DNA of 64,000 nucleotides from Crocodylus rhombifer (lineage: Eukaryota; Chordata; Crocodylia; Crocodylidae). Location: NCBI GenBank assembly GCA_038503035.1, contig JAVSML010001008.1, positions 253,164 through 317,163 of the forward strand. Reading direction: 5' to 3'. Within the stretch, counting starts at the first letter, position 1. Every line of letters starts with the position of its first letter. The position numbers and the translations under genes are program-made. This document shows, piece by piece, positions 22,996-35,473 of this stretch. Under the pieces are notes generated by a model. That model made no database searches and was not told the DNA's origin. It worked only from the letters and a program-made list of their open reading frames with translations.

Positions 22996-23103
22996 GGTTT
23001 TCAGTTATGGCCAGTTCAGTGACTTAGGTGGGCTTTACAATATAGATATATATCTGTACTGTAAAGCCAACATGAGTCACTGAACTGGCCATAACTGAAA
23101 ACC
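22996..23103. repeat. 108-bp hairpin (MITE-like)
   Basis: The outer arms, 22996-23024 and 23075-23103, are a perfect 29-bp inverted repeat (GGTTTTCAGTTATGGCCAGT and onward). An inner pair, GGCTTTACA at 23031-23039 with TGTAAAGCC at 23060-23068, continues the stem, with an AT-only loop. Size and near-perfect pairing fit a short MITE; transcribed copies of such elements can fold like microRNA precursors. No clear target duplication was found. Confidence 0.75.
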
Positions 23104-23324
23104 AATATAATAATGAGAAGCAATTACATTCTGTATCCAAGCTTTTATATTTAATAAAAGATTGTAAAAGTAATGTTCTAAATTGAAATTTAACCTGAAA
23201 CAGTAGAAGTGAGGAGCTGAGTCTGAAAATCTAATAATATCATTCAGTTTGGGATATTCTATAAGCCTCCCATTGCATGCCTCATTTGCAAACAGTTTGT
23301 GCAGCTATAAATACAAACTGGGCA

Positions 23325-23600
23325 ATTTCAGTATTGGGGGAGTCCCTGTTCCCCCGAGTGCTACCAGGAGTGACTAGAAACACCGATCACAAGCTGGCAG
23401 AGGGTAGATTCAGACTAGACATCAGGAGGCATTACTTTACTATGGTGCTGGCTGCTACCCTGGGGATCTTTAAGAGGAGGCTGGATGAACACCTTGCTGG
23501 GGTCGTTTGACCCCAGTACTCTTTCCTACCCACGGCAGGAGGTTGGATTTGATGATCTGCTCAGGTCCCTTCCAACCCTACCAACTATGAAATTATGAAA
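23325..23600 (+). mobile_element. CR1 LINE 3' end fragment
   Basis: The encoded text includes GVTRNTDHKLAEGRFRLDIRR and FKRRLDEHLAGVV, which is the C-terminal end of CR1 ORF2. The 3' UTR follows with GGTTGGATTTGATGATCTGC and AGGTCCCTTCCAACCCTA, ending in a degenerate CTATGAAATTATGA tail. It is strongly 5'-truncated, as most CR1 copies are. Confidence 0.85.
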
Positions 23601-26600
23601 ATGATGTATAGCTACACTAATTTAAGATACTCTATTCCTGGATAACCCAAGATTAATTATTCACAGTAATAAGTTAAACCAGTATATTGGTTGTGTGTAG
23701 GCAGCTCTCATCCTTTTTCTTTGCAAGGTAGCTTTTTTTTTTTTCTGGAGTGAACACGGTATTTGCTACCTATCCATTTTGTATCTCTCAGGAAGGTTTA
23801 CTGCTTATATCCCAGGAAATCTTTGATAGCTTAAACTAAGCCAAATTAATAGCTGTCCAAGTTATATGCCTGGTTGCTAACAAGCATGTGCTGATCTTTT
23901 GCACATTATCATAAAGGTCAGGGGCCATTCATTGAGCACATTGCTCTAATGCAGTTTGAACAGCTTTAATTCTTTTATGTACTACAAGGTGGGGAATACC
24001 CAATCTACCACAGAGGGTGATACATTGGGTGACTTCATGGTTTCTCCAAAGATCTAAGGAAAATTTACTGCCATACTCAAATAGTTACAAAATAACTATT
24101 AATCCTGTATCTTTCGGTTTACAGTACACAGACGGCTAATGATTTATCAAAACTTGATTTATCCACCTCACTAAGCTAAGTTGTTCCTTTCCCGACAGTG
24201 GTTTTTCCACTTGATACCCCTATGTTTCAGTCTAGTATACACAGTGGGGATTCCTTTTTTCTAGATTTCTTTCATTGAACAGGCACACTAAAACCTCTTC
24301 CGTTCTGCAGCAGATATTGTCTCAATTAAGTGGTGCCATGAGGCATCGCTACACATGCTGTGGGGTAGAGGAGGTATGTTTTAATTGGAGCAGCTCTGGA
24401 AGCCACTCTAATTGAAGTGACTGCAGCATCACATGTATTCAGCATCCTATGCTTAAAAACACTGGCAGTGAACTAAAGCTTGTTCCATGAGTTGTAGTTC
24501 AAGTACCTCCGCAGCCATTATAAAGCATGGAGACATTGAATAGATGTGGTGCAGAGGCTGCTGGAGCACCTTAATTAACATGCTTCAGCAAATTCAACTA
24601 ATCACATTGGAGCAGACATCTCATATAGGTGCCCATGCTGTCCTAGACTTTCTTTCTAAATTATAATTTTCAAGCTGACAGTGAAGAATCCCTCCACCCT
24701 ACATCTTCTGTCACAGCAACTGATTTTCAGTAGTCCTGGAAATTCCTGACTTCCCACCATGATTAACCAAAAAAAAATGTTTGGAGTTTCAGGACAGTTA
24801 TTGAAATGCTTTGTCCTAACCAGTGACCTGTCCTTGGGTAGTATCAGAAGAATAAACAGTTTTATTATATATAGTATATTGGAGAGGAGAATAGGGGACG
24901 TGGAGCATTTTTTCTCTCCTCTCACTGAGGAATATAGATTGATCCAACGTGTTTGTTCATCCTTCTCAAGAGTGTAAAAGACAATTTTATCCTATTTTTC
25001 CCTCAATCTTTTTTGCCCCTAAAAGGATATTTGTGGCATTCCTTACATGTGCTGGCATTTTCAAAGAAGCATAAGTGTGTACTCTTGTATGTCAGTGGGA
25101 TTTGGCTGACCTAACTCACGTTGGAAAACCCTAGTCATGGCTCCTCTGTGACATATGAAGATAATTATTTGAGTTGAGGAGTCCAGTTGTTTGGTTTGGG
25201 TTTTTACAACAGCCCCAAAATAGCAAAAATGGCTCAACTATTTAAGCTAGTTAAGCTAGTTAAGTTTTATATTAAACAGGCCTGCATCACTGAATAGTCT
25301 GTATTCCCTTAATTTTGATTTGAGATGCTTGAAGTTCTGGGTAATCTCAAAGTGGGAAGGCATTGCCTTCTCAAGTAGGGGCCGGGAGGTGGGGAAGCCA
25401 TGTATTCTCTGCTGTCAACTGGCTAGCAAAGGGCAGAACTGCTTGAAAGGGGGGGATTAATTGTGTATTTCATGTCAATAGGTTGATCTATGAAAGTGAC
25501 ACGTAAAAACAGAACAGCCTAATTCCTGGTAAGTAGGGGTTTGTTTGTTTTTTGCAGAAATCTACAGTTTGGATAAGCACTAATTTCCTTTTTTTTAAGA
25601 GTTAATTTAAATGTCATATGGTAATTTTAAATGCTGTTCAAGATACAGCATGCATGTAGAATATTCTTCGTATTTATGGATGAATGCACTAAAAAAAAAA
25701 GAGCTGCATCTGATTATTTCACACGTCCATTTAAATGTAAATGAAAATGACAGTAGCTGATGGAGTTCCTTAGTGCAAAGTAAACCAGCTGATAAATTAC
25801 AAGTGATCAGAAAGCAAAGCAAAATGATAGGTTGAAAGACTATTGCATTCCTATTTATTTAGAAAATAACCTTTAAACGTAAATAACAGCTTATGACTAG
25901 GCTTCATACCAAATGTATCCCACCAAAGGACTTTTCCAATACTATATTATTTTTATATAGAAAGAAAAGTGGTCACTGAATCTAGGGGGCACTTTATAGC
26001 TTCCCACAAAATTTATTGTAACATTACCTTTTATACTTGGGTTACAAGAAGAATAGGAGATTTGGGGAACTATAGTCTATCACTGTATTGCAATAGAAGC
26101 CATTTATTAAGGTGTGCAACTTCAGGTTTTACAGTTTTTAGGGTTTAGCATTCTGGTACAGATATAGGAAATGTCATGAAAACTGTTAGTAGAACTACAG
26201 TGGAAATTGTACTGTGTCTTCTAAAAGCATATCTCTTTTGTAAGGCTAAAATTTGACCCTCTCTATGACTTTGTGACTACTTATTTGAATTTTGGGCAGA
26301 AATCTGAATTACTCTTTCTCTAATTACCTGGCTTTCACTGAAGGGCCAAAAGCATGGGGTGCAAATACTCAGAATTGCATATGCAGTTCAATTTCAGTTA
26401 CAATGACAAGGCTTCCCTCCTGAGAATCTATTATATTCCTAAACTGCTCGGTTTAGCATACACTTAATTTCATGGCTCTTTCTAGAATTTGGCTATTGGC
26501 TCTAGTGGGCCTTCACTTAACATGCGTTAGGCTGAAGGATTTTTTTTTAAGATAGTCCAAATCTAGAGCTCTCTTTATAGTCCTATGTCTTATTTTTTAG

Positions 26601-27004
26601 CCATTAAGCTATTTAAAGAGGAAATTTATCCCTATTAATCTTTGTTAATTTCTCTGTCTATACTGCTGCTGTGGCCCTCCTGAGTATGTGGTAAAGCTGC
26701 ATTTTCTGCCCTACCTATGTCAAAACCCAGGAATGAGGCAGAAAAGCCATCTTGTGGTCACTTCTTGCTACCACTGTCAGGCACTCTGAAGACAAAGCTT
26801 GAGATCAGGGACAGACAGAATAGCCTTTGGAGTAAACGTCAAATAAAAATGGAGACCTAAATAATTATTTATTTCTTGATGATACAGCCAAGAACATGTT
26901 AGGTTCTTTTCAAACAGCCTACCTCTCACCCAGAACTATAGAATCTACAGCCAGAGAAGCAGGAGCAAGAAAAAGGATTGTATATACATAATTGAATTTG
27001 TATT
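23601..27004. other. Unassigned AT-rich sequence
   Basis: No element, RNA gene or exon is recognised. Some stretches (for example 24300-24620) have the look of old DNA-transposon debris but no ends that I can define. Confidence 0.45.
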
Positions 27005-27145
27005 GCAACAGAACCTGGAAGCCCTAGTCATAGACCAGGACCTAATATACTGAATGCTGTACAAACACCAAAGAAGGAAATGGTCCCTGTTCCACAAAGC
27101 TTACAATCTAAGTATCAAACAGAAGATGGTTATAGACAAACTTGG
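27005..27145 (+). repeat. Old amniote LINE/SINE-type fragment
   Basis: The string CTGAATGCTGTACAAACACC followed by ATGGTCCCTGTTCCACAAAG and CTTACAATCTAAG matches the widespread amniote repeat with a core like the 3' ends of MIR/L2-class elements. I cannot name the subfamily. Confidence 0.55.
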
Positions 27146-27587
27146 GGCAGGGGACAGGTACTTGGGTATGGCTCCACAGCACTATCTCAGTGGCACTGCA
27201 GACACTCAAGTTTAGTTCAGGGACTGAAGAAGTATATTTGCATTACCTTGGGGTTCAAGGTAAATTAGCCAGGGTGAAACTGTGCTAACACCTCAGTGCT
27301 TTCTGCTAGCTCACTTAATCCTAATATGTATAACTCCACAAGGTGCTGCTGCATGATGCTATGTTGAAATATCCAACAAGACAATATTTATCAGATAGGC
27401 AGAATGGTGATTGTTTAATTTAATGAAGGGTGTGGGGGAAGGGGATTGATCTAAAAAGTCTTCAGATGCAAAGAAGGTGGTTACGGAGACAATGGAGATC
27501 AATTGCTTTCTATGTCCATGTAGGGCAGGACAGAAGTTACTGAGCTTATATTTCAACAAAGGAAATTTTGGTGGATATCAGGACCAC

Positions 27588-27755
27588 CTTTCTAATTTGA
27601 AAGTTTGTTAAGTACTGGAACAAATTACCTGGAGAAGTTGTGGCATCTGAAATAAATGCTTGGGATGTTTTGGGTGGGGGAGGTGTTTTCTAGTTGTGAA
27701 GAGGGGAGTGGACTAGATCAGCTCCTGAGGTCCCTTGCTAATCCATTGTTTTAAA
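27588..27755 (+). mobile_element. CR1 3' UTR fragment, old
   Basis: ACAAATTACCTGGAGAAGTT, GTGGACTAGATCAGCTCCTG and AGGTCCCTTGCTAATCC follow the order of CR1 3' sequence near the stop and UTR. The terminal 8-bp repeats are lost, so it is a diverged fragment. Confidence 0.6.
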
Positions 27756-27806
27756 AATCTGATAGCACAACAAAAGCCTATATTTCACTAATTTTTTTTT
27801 GTATAG

Positions 27807-28922
27807 TGTCGAGGATCCGCAGCTGGCGAGCCAAGCTCACAGTCTCGGTCACGGTTGGTTGGTCGAGTGGTGGCAAATTGGACATGAACAGGCGGGATTT
27901 GTGGCATGGAGTTTTGAGATGCAGACACGTAGTGGGTACAAGCAAGGAGGATTTTATTTCACTTACGCTTTTGTGGAGCGTAAGTACGAGGATCTTCGTT
28001 TACAGTATGAACGATTACTGACAACAGAGGGGTCTGTTGGCCCACGAGGTTCACAATGAGCCCTTGCTTTCTACCACTGGAACCAGTCCAGTGATAGGTG
28101 CGGCTGCCTGTTGTTAGTCCTAGGGCTGGTCAACAGCTCATAAGCGGGAAACAAACAAACGATAACAAAACTGTAACTCGAGGTAATGCATGACGCCAGT
28201 CCAATGATGATGGACGATGAAGAATGGTCAGGAGATAAGCCGAAATCGAAGCTGGAGGATGATGTAAGCCGAGATGTCAGGTCAGTGGAGTAGGCCAAGC
28301 TGTAGTCAATAAAGGAAACTGAAGTCAGTTCAAAGCCAGGTAGGTATTAGCCGAGTCATAGTCAAAATCGCAGAGACGTAATCAAAATCGGAACCGGAGA
28401 CAAAGCCAAACAAGTCCGTAACCAGGAGATCAATTAAAGTAATTACACAGGTAAGTTGCTGTGCAAATTTGGAAAGGGAACTGGGGAACTAGATCCCAAT
28501 CTCTTTCCTACTAGCAGTCCCTGCCTAGGCAGCCTCTGCCTTCAGATCGAGCAGCTTTCTCTCTTTTCCTCTTCGACACACACCAATAACACTCCTAACG
28601 CTCACACCACCCACACCAAAGATGGGGGTCAGAAACCTTTTAAAGCTACCCCCAGCCAGTCAGGGTGCTTGACCGCTAGAATCTTCTGGATGGTGACATC
28701 ATGGTTTTGTGTGACTGAGCATGTGCGAGTTTGGCCTCTGTCTTGTAACTAGGCATGTGCAGGGTTGGAAAATAGGTCATGGATGATTGACATCCCTACA
28801 GGTCACCCAGGGGGCACACGCTGGGCACACTGTGGAACTTTCCATAACTATGAGCTGTCTGCACATGTCTGGGGACTTAACTCCGGTGTTGCCAGCACTA
28901 CTCAAGATTTTTTGTTTAGACA
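27807..28922 (-). mobile_element. Solo LTR related to the 12-kb retroelement
   Basis: The ends are TGTCGAGG...TTAGACA (plus strand) with a perfect 5-bp duplication, TATAG, at 27802-27806 and 28923-28927. The stretch 28027-28142 matches 11871-11990 of the 5' LTR in the same orientation, with shared words GAGGGGTCTGTTGG, CCCTTGCTTTCTACC, GATAGGTGCGGCT and CTGGTCAACAGCTCATA. On the minus strand there is a TTTAAAAGG TATA-like box (28636-28646) and AATAAA (27953-27958). It lacks any internal region, so it is what remains after LTR-LTR recombination. Confidence 0.75.
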
Positions 28923-28927
28923 TATAG

Positions 28928-29708
28928 GAGTCATGGCAAAGATGTATTTTAAGGAGGAATTTGAGGAATAAAAGCAAACATTTCTATATTAGACGTATTT
29001 TTAACATATAAGGAATTTTATGCATCTGTTCAGGCTGTGCCCCCAAACTGCTGGTTGAAGGGAGGACATCTGTTCAGGGCTGATACTCTGAGAATTGCCA
29101 CAGAAGTTGGTAAGTGATGTCACTATAGAAGGTTACTCAAGGAGATGTTCAATAGTAGTAGCATAGTCCTAATGCTGATTGGCCTGTACTAGTTTTGATT
29201 CAGAGATCTGCTTATTCTTAGATTCTGATGTGAATATAGTAGTTAGAGAGTAACATAGCTAGCAATCTTTGTGACTGACTGTGTGCACGCATTTAAATAA
29301 TCTGGGAGAATTCTCCTGGGTTTGCTTCAGGGCAGAAAACCTTACCCAAAGATGCCTAACAAGCAATTGAATACTGCACCCGGAAGAAAATAGAGCTGCC
29401 AGTGCTGATGCTGCATAACTTGTGTACACATCTCAGCATGTTTTGCAGGCTCCCTTAGTCTCCTTGGAGACAGATGACAGAAGTGCCTGAGGCAGCCTTG
29501 ATTGGCTGACCCAGATTGCTCAGGGTCAGCCTGTTCTCCCTGTAGCATAATGTGGGGATTGGGGAGGGGACATGTACTGCTCCCTGTTCATCTGGAGCAG
29601 AAGAGTCTAGCTTGGATGATGTACTGTCCCCCTGGGAGGGTGAGAGCGCAAAGTTCCCTGGAGGACTGTGCTATGGCTTCTTTCAGAGGAGAAGGGGTAT
29701 AGACATTT
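28928..29708. other. Unassigned sequence
   Basis: No gene is recognised. An inverted motif, CTGGGAGAATTCTCCTGGG (29302-29320), echoes the R1 repeat nearby and may mark its outer limit. Confidence 0.4.
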
Positions 29709-29875
29709 GCTCTCCTAGGAAAACTTCTCGCAAGAGGGATTTAATCCTGGGTGTTTCTGTTATTTTTTTTCCGGGAGTGGCCTATTGGTTGACAGAGAAA
29801 AATCTTGAACATGTGTACACTTGTGGTTTTCCCCAGGAGGGCAGCGACTCTCCCAGGAGAAATTCAGTGTCTGTA
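29709..29875 (-). repeat. Dispersed repeat family R1, copy 2
   Basis: This is the reverse-complement partner of 468-634, as described there. The best-conserved part is TCTCCTGGGAGAGTC followed by GGGGAAAACCACAAGTGTAC. Confidence 0.65.
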
Positions 29876-32800
29876 CATATAGTAAAATGCAGCCAGGTAA
29901 AAGGCCAAAATCTAATACCATCATTTGTGGATTAGCATGATATCCAAATATGCAGCAGATATCCCTTATGCACAAAATATCATTATTACAATGATGCTTC
30001 CCACTTTCCTTAGCATCTTTTATCAGAGCCCTTAACAAATATTACTTAAAGGGATAAGGCAAGCGATATTTATGGATCACTTCACCTAGGACTGGAATTC
30101 TAGTCAAGAGCATAGAACTGGAAAGCAGTTCAGTGAAGGCAGTAGAGAACAATACTGTATTGAACTGAAACTGCAAGAAAAATTACAGGATGTCACAATA
30201 TAATAAGTATATTTGGAATTTTGCCAGAATGCAATTGTTAAGGAATCCTAATTAAAAAAAAAAAAAGCCTCTTGGAAATGTTTGAATTTGCATTTAATCT
30301 CTATATTTTATTATCATGATACCTTTGCATCTCCTTACTTTTTAAAAAAAACTACAGGCTTCAAGGAAACTCTTAGTTATTTGCACAATAACAGATACAG
30401 TGTTTCTGGATATGTCTTTTTCATAGGAAAATGTGTAGCTCTTATTTTCTGTGGAGACTACTTCATTGAATTGAATTTATTATTTTTTTCACTACTATGG
30501 TTATTTGATGCCTTTAAAACAAACTCTCAGTCATTATTTGTGTTGCAACAGTAAGCATTCTCTTCAGTTCTTTTTATAAAAGTAACTGGCTTTAAGTAAA
30601 ATGTGACCCTTATAAGCACTTTGGAGCAGGAAAAGATCAGATAGATATTATACAGGGCTTACAACACTTGTCTCTTTAAATACCATAAGTATTTATGGTA
30701 TGCATTTAACCTGCAATTCATTTTCTAACATACTGAAACTAAGTTTAAATAAAACATGACCATGACACACTGACAAAAGCAAGAGAAACAAAACTGGAGT
30801 AGCTTTCTGCATGAATCCATCCTTGTATTCATAAACTCAATTCCTAAATCTTTGTATTCCCAAGCTCTGCAGTTGCAAAGTTCATGAGATCATTCTTTCA
30901 TTTCATATTTTCCAGTTTGTCCAGTTAGATGAGTCAAAGAAGGTACTCACTAAGTCTCATTCTTTCGTTTAGTGGGAGATTGTCTTATAGCCGCTACTTA
31001 GTACCAGATCCCTTAGAAGAGATGGATCTTAGTGCTCCAAATGGGAACCTTAAAGAAATAATATACTCCCCTTTTAAAAAGTGTAGCTATAGTATGATAT
31101 TGCATAATTCAAGTACTCAGTGTGAGAACTATAACAATAACCCCTAATGGCTCTGCGAACAATTGAAAGCATCTAAGTTTGCATTGATCTGCCTATGAAC
31201 ATGCTGAGATAAAGGAATGTCAGCTGAATGTGGCAGCTGACACTTTAATAAACCATTAACTTGACTTGAGGTAATGGTAATTCACTTACTAGCTAGCAAG
31301 GAATTAAAATACCAGTTTTAATGGACCATAACAGAAATAATTTAGGCCTTAAACCACCAGCAAAGGGGCTTGTCAAGACCGACAGTCTCTGGCTGTGTTC
31401 TGTGTTATGTGAGCCTTAAGCTGATATCTACACTAAACCAGCACAGTTCTTACGACTAAATAGTTGATGTGCTCTTAGCTGGGGCTGAGATACTCCTATC
31501 ACAAACAGGAGGTTCTCAGAAAAGTTCCAGTCAATTTTAAAAAAGAGGAATATTGATTAGAGTTTTAAACTAAGCTTAAAGTTCTGGGAGTGATCCAGGG
31601 TGCTCCAGACTTGGGAAGACTTCTTTGGGACACAACAGAGCAGTTCTGGGGAGGAAGGAGGGATGCCTTTTCCATGGAAGTTGTGGAGAAGGGAGACGCT
31701 TTTTTTTTGTTTTGTTTTGCTTTTTTACGAGGGTTTTACTTATTTTAAAATACTAGTTGGGAGCACTGACTGGAGGCAAATGCTCAGAAGATGTTGCTCT
31801 CGGTCCCTTCCCCCCCGCCCCCCCCATCATATAAATACCTTTTTAGACTAGTTTTTACCATCAAAATACAACATTCACATTTCTAATTCCCACAGCAGTA
31901 TTTTCCCATGTTTCTAATGAACCTGTCTCTTTTGTTAAATAATTTCAGTTGTCTCGCTTTAGCAAATGTGCATAAATTTGGTTTCTTTTACCCAGTGTTG
32001 TGTGTGGTATTATTATTAAATTGTATTGATCAACAAGAAAACAGGAACACTCACAACTGGAGAACCTAGCTTATTTCATTGTTATTATTATTTATTATTG
32101 TTTTATTTACTCATCTGGCACAGTGCAGGTCAGTGTGATGCATGCTTTCTGAAACTGCACCAATGATGTACAGCTTGACCTCCAGAAACAAGGAGCATCT
32201 TCTCTGTGGGTAAGGAAATAACAGCAAGAAGGCTTTGATCCCATATTATTCTGCAGTTTGAAATAGCTCTGAGTCAAATTTACCAACCCTGCTGAGTTTG
32301 CTGAAGCCTGTAGATTGCTTTTAACTGTGCAGTACTTTAAATTAAGGGCTAAATGAGACTAAAACATTGATTTTTGTTTTTAAAAAAGTCTGACTCCCAT
32401 GCATTCCTTCCAGTACTCTTTTCTTTACATGGGTCTTCATTTTATACACCTGTCAATACATAATTCTCTTAGCTCTATTACAATAATAGTTCTCTTTTAA
32501 ATCAGCTAAAGGATAAAGCTGATTCTGGGTTTTCTACAGCAAGCACAGATTTTGCTGGTCATTATCTATTAACTTGTGTTTTCATTGTAAGGAAGCATTT
32601 TACTGCTGCTTTTCAGTTCCCAGTCTCTGATTATTTTTTTCTTTTTTTAATAACCTCAGTATCCAGTTACAACTATCTTCCCATACAATTTGTGACATGG
32701 AAATAAGTTACCTCCTCAAAAGCAAAATGCCTCCTGTTACTAGAACTCTGCTGAGTCATTGTGTGATACTTGTTGATTCTTGGCAGCTGAGCTACAGAAA

Positions 32801-34628
32801 ATAGTCCAAAAGTGAGAGGAAAATAAATACATGTCTATCGTCTCAATTTTGTATATGAGAATTGAAGTACAAGGATTATTTGCCAAAGCTCAGGCAGAAA
32901 CTTTGTGGTAGAATTGGGAACTGAATTTGGCATCCTTGAATGCCAGCAGGTACTGTACTTCTTACAGTATATTGGGTGATCTTTGTTTTGTTTCATTTTG
33001 TTTTGTTTTTTATTTATAACATTATTTGAATGAATTTCAAATAATGTCTCAGCAGACCACAAATAATATCTTATTTGGTTTGCTCAGGGAAGGGTTGTGT
33101 TTTATATTATACATCTTATTATGAAGTGTTAGTTGCAAATAAATCAACTTGATATTGTTTGAGTCACTCTTTGTGTCTGCCTCTCTCTTTCTCTCTCTCT
33201 CTTCCAATAATGCTTTATAATCAGAAGACTGAAACTTTGTGACATAGCACCAGGATAGCTCTTCTGCATGGGTCACTGTGTTGTGTTGCATTGTGTGGTG
33301 TTGTGCATCTATTTTTATTTGATTCATATGCTGACCTTCCCATATGGCTCAGACTAGCTTACAGGAGAAATACAAAATAACTTTTATAAAAGCAGATGAC
33401 ATATTAAATATTTAATAAGACTCCCCAAAGAATACCCCAACTTAACTTTACCAGCTACATGCCTGCTAAAAAAAAAGTCTTACAGTACTTCCAGATGTCC
33501 AGATTCAGGCTCTGGGGGTCCCAAAAGAAAGGAGGAGTCCCAGAGCAGGGGGACTGGTACTGCATGTACACATTTATACATGGAAGGCACCATACTAGGA
33601 AGTTTATGCTTTTCCATGGTATAAAACTCTTTCCTAACTGTCCAGGACCAAAACAATGTTGTATTTCATGTTTGTCTTGGGTACAGGATTGACTCTTGCT
33701 CATTGTATACCTCAGACCAATGTAATCTAGAACAAAGCTGTTCACATGGCAGCCCATGAAGAGGTAATGTGTGGCCTTTGTGGCTTCCACCTGGCCACTG
33801 CTGTTCCTAGCACTCCAGCTGCAACAGCACCAGGCGTCTCAGTACTCCTCTGGCTTCTCATGCATGCATCTGCTCCAGGGGGTGGTGTGGCAGTGCCTAG
33901 AGCTCATGTGCAGCACAAGGCCACAAGTGAAATCAAAGGAAGCAAAAACTGAGAGTGCCAGCCCATGTATGCAGTCCAACTGGATGAGGGAGCACCCAAC
34001 CACATGTGCGTGTTCAGTCTAGAAGGCCTTTCCTCCCTGCTAATGTTTCCCCCACAGTGTGCAGCCCATGGACATGTGGCCCCTGGTTGCTTTGCAGTTG
34101 GATAGCTTTGGTTTACAAGAAGGAAAGCTGCGTTTGCTGAAAAGAAAGGAGCATTTTGGTGACAGGTTGTCTGGGAAAAAGATGCTTTTAAACAGCTTGA
34201 GAGAGGTTTGTACTGTTACAATAATTCCCTGGAGAGATGGATTAATGGTGGGTGTGCAGGTGAGATGCTCAAACGGACATGATAAATGCTGCTTATCAGG
34301 TAGATGTCATCAGCCCACAAGTGATTTTTGCAGAGAAGCATTTTGGTGCTAGATGTTGTTCACTAAATTTTGCCATTATAGTACCAGAAGGCATCATTTG
34401 AATGCTTTAAAAAAAAAAAAAAAAAAAAAAAAGGAAAACTGTAAGAGTAAATAAGGTAATGTGTCTGAACTGCCTTGGGGGTGGGAACAAAAGAGATGGT
34501 GCATATTAACATATTGTATTTAAGCAGAGAAGAGAGAATGAAATTTATTGTATTATTGTTTCTCTTGGGTCCCTGGCACATGTTACCCTTAATTTAATTA
34601 ACCAGCTAATCACCTCTTAAGTTGCTAC
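29876..34628. other. Unassigned AT-rich region with simple repeats
   Basis: No gene is recognised. It contains a C-run region near 31809-31826, a CT-rich simple repeat near 33169-33205, a TGTTG-rich stretch near 33277-33306 and a 24-base A-run at 34409-34432. Confidence 0.5.
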
Positions 34629-34740
34629 CTGGCCACACATTAATACAATTATTGGCATGATAAGACAAGGAATAAGCCACAAAGTCATTACACATTTTGT
34701 GGCTGGTTCCTCTCATGCCATTAATTGGACATGTGGCCAG
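34629..34740. repeat. 112-bp imperfect hairpin (MITE-like)
   Basis: The ends CTGGCCACA and TGTGGCCAG pair, as do GGCATGATAAG with CTCATGCC and AAGCCACAAA with TTTTGTGGCT around an 11-base loop. The whole length folds on itself with small mismatches. The block that follows repeats the word GGCTCCCAG several times in both orientations (34745-34925). Confidence 0.65.
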
Positions 34741-35465
34741 GCTGAGGCTCCCAGACGTGGGGGCACAGCTGAGAGCCCAGTCACCTGAATGAGGCTCCCA
34801 GCCCCAAGAGTGCATTATCTACTCTTGCAGCTGGGAGCCCCATGATACGACCCAGGCTCCCAGAGTCAGCTGAAGGGGTTCCCACCGGTGGGAGCATGCT
34901 ACTTATCGGGCAGAGGGAGCCTGGCATCATGATCCCAGGTGCTCCAGCAATAAGGCTGGAGGGGATATGCTGCACATGTGGCCTCGCAAGAAGCATGATT
35001 GTGGGGATCGTGCACTAGATTCCAATGTGCTTTTACTTGCATGTCTGCCAAGGGCTTTAGTTTTTGCTTTATAATGTAACCACTCCAAATAAGTTTCAAT
35101 AATAACTTTATATGTCAGTATTCTCTTGTTGGTCCCTTAATTTATAAGTTACTCTGTTCTCTTACTGTTAGCTGTTCTGAGCCTTATTGGAAAAAGCAGC
35201 ATATAAATCACACAAATAAAAATGTATTCCCTCTTGGTAATACATGTGTATTTAAACAGACACAGACAGAGTATGTCTATTAAAGACATACTCAAGCACG
35301 AAAGCATTAGCTTAATGAGATACATATAGAATTGCAATAATTTACTGTGTTGCAGAAGTTGTCCTTAACAGTCAAAGTTTTTGGGCTGTACTGGAGATCT
35401 TAGGGATTCATTTTCAAGTAGTTATTTGTGATAGGGATTTACCAGCTTCTACTATGTATGCATAT
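34741..35465. other. Unassigned sequence with GGCTCCCAG words
   Basis: The first 190 bp contain repeated GGCTCCCAG / CTGGGAGCC words and may belong to the same old element as the hairpin before it. The rest is AT-rich with nothing recognised. Confidence 0.4.
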
Positions 35466-35473
35466 GTGATTAC

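Noticed and set aside
33700..34050. hAT element bounded by CTAGA words
   Set aside because: CTAGA occurs on both sides, but no inverted terminal repeats could be found.
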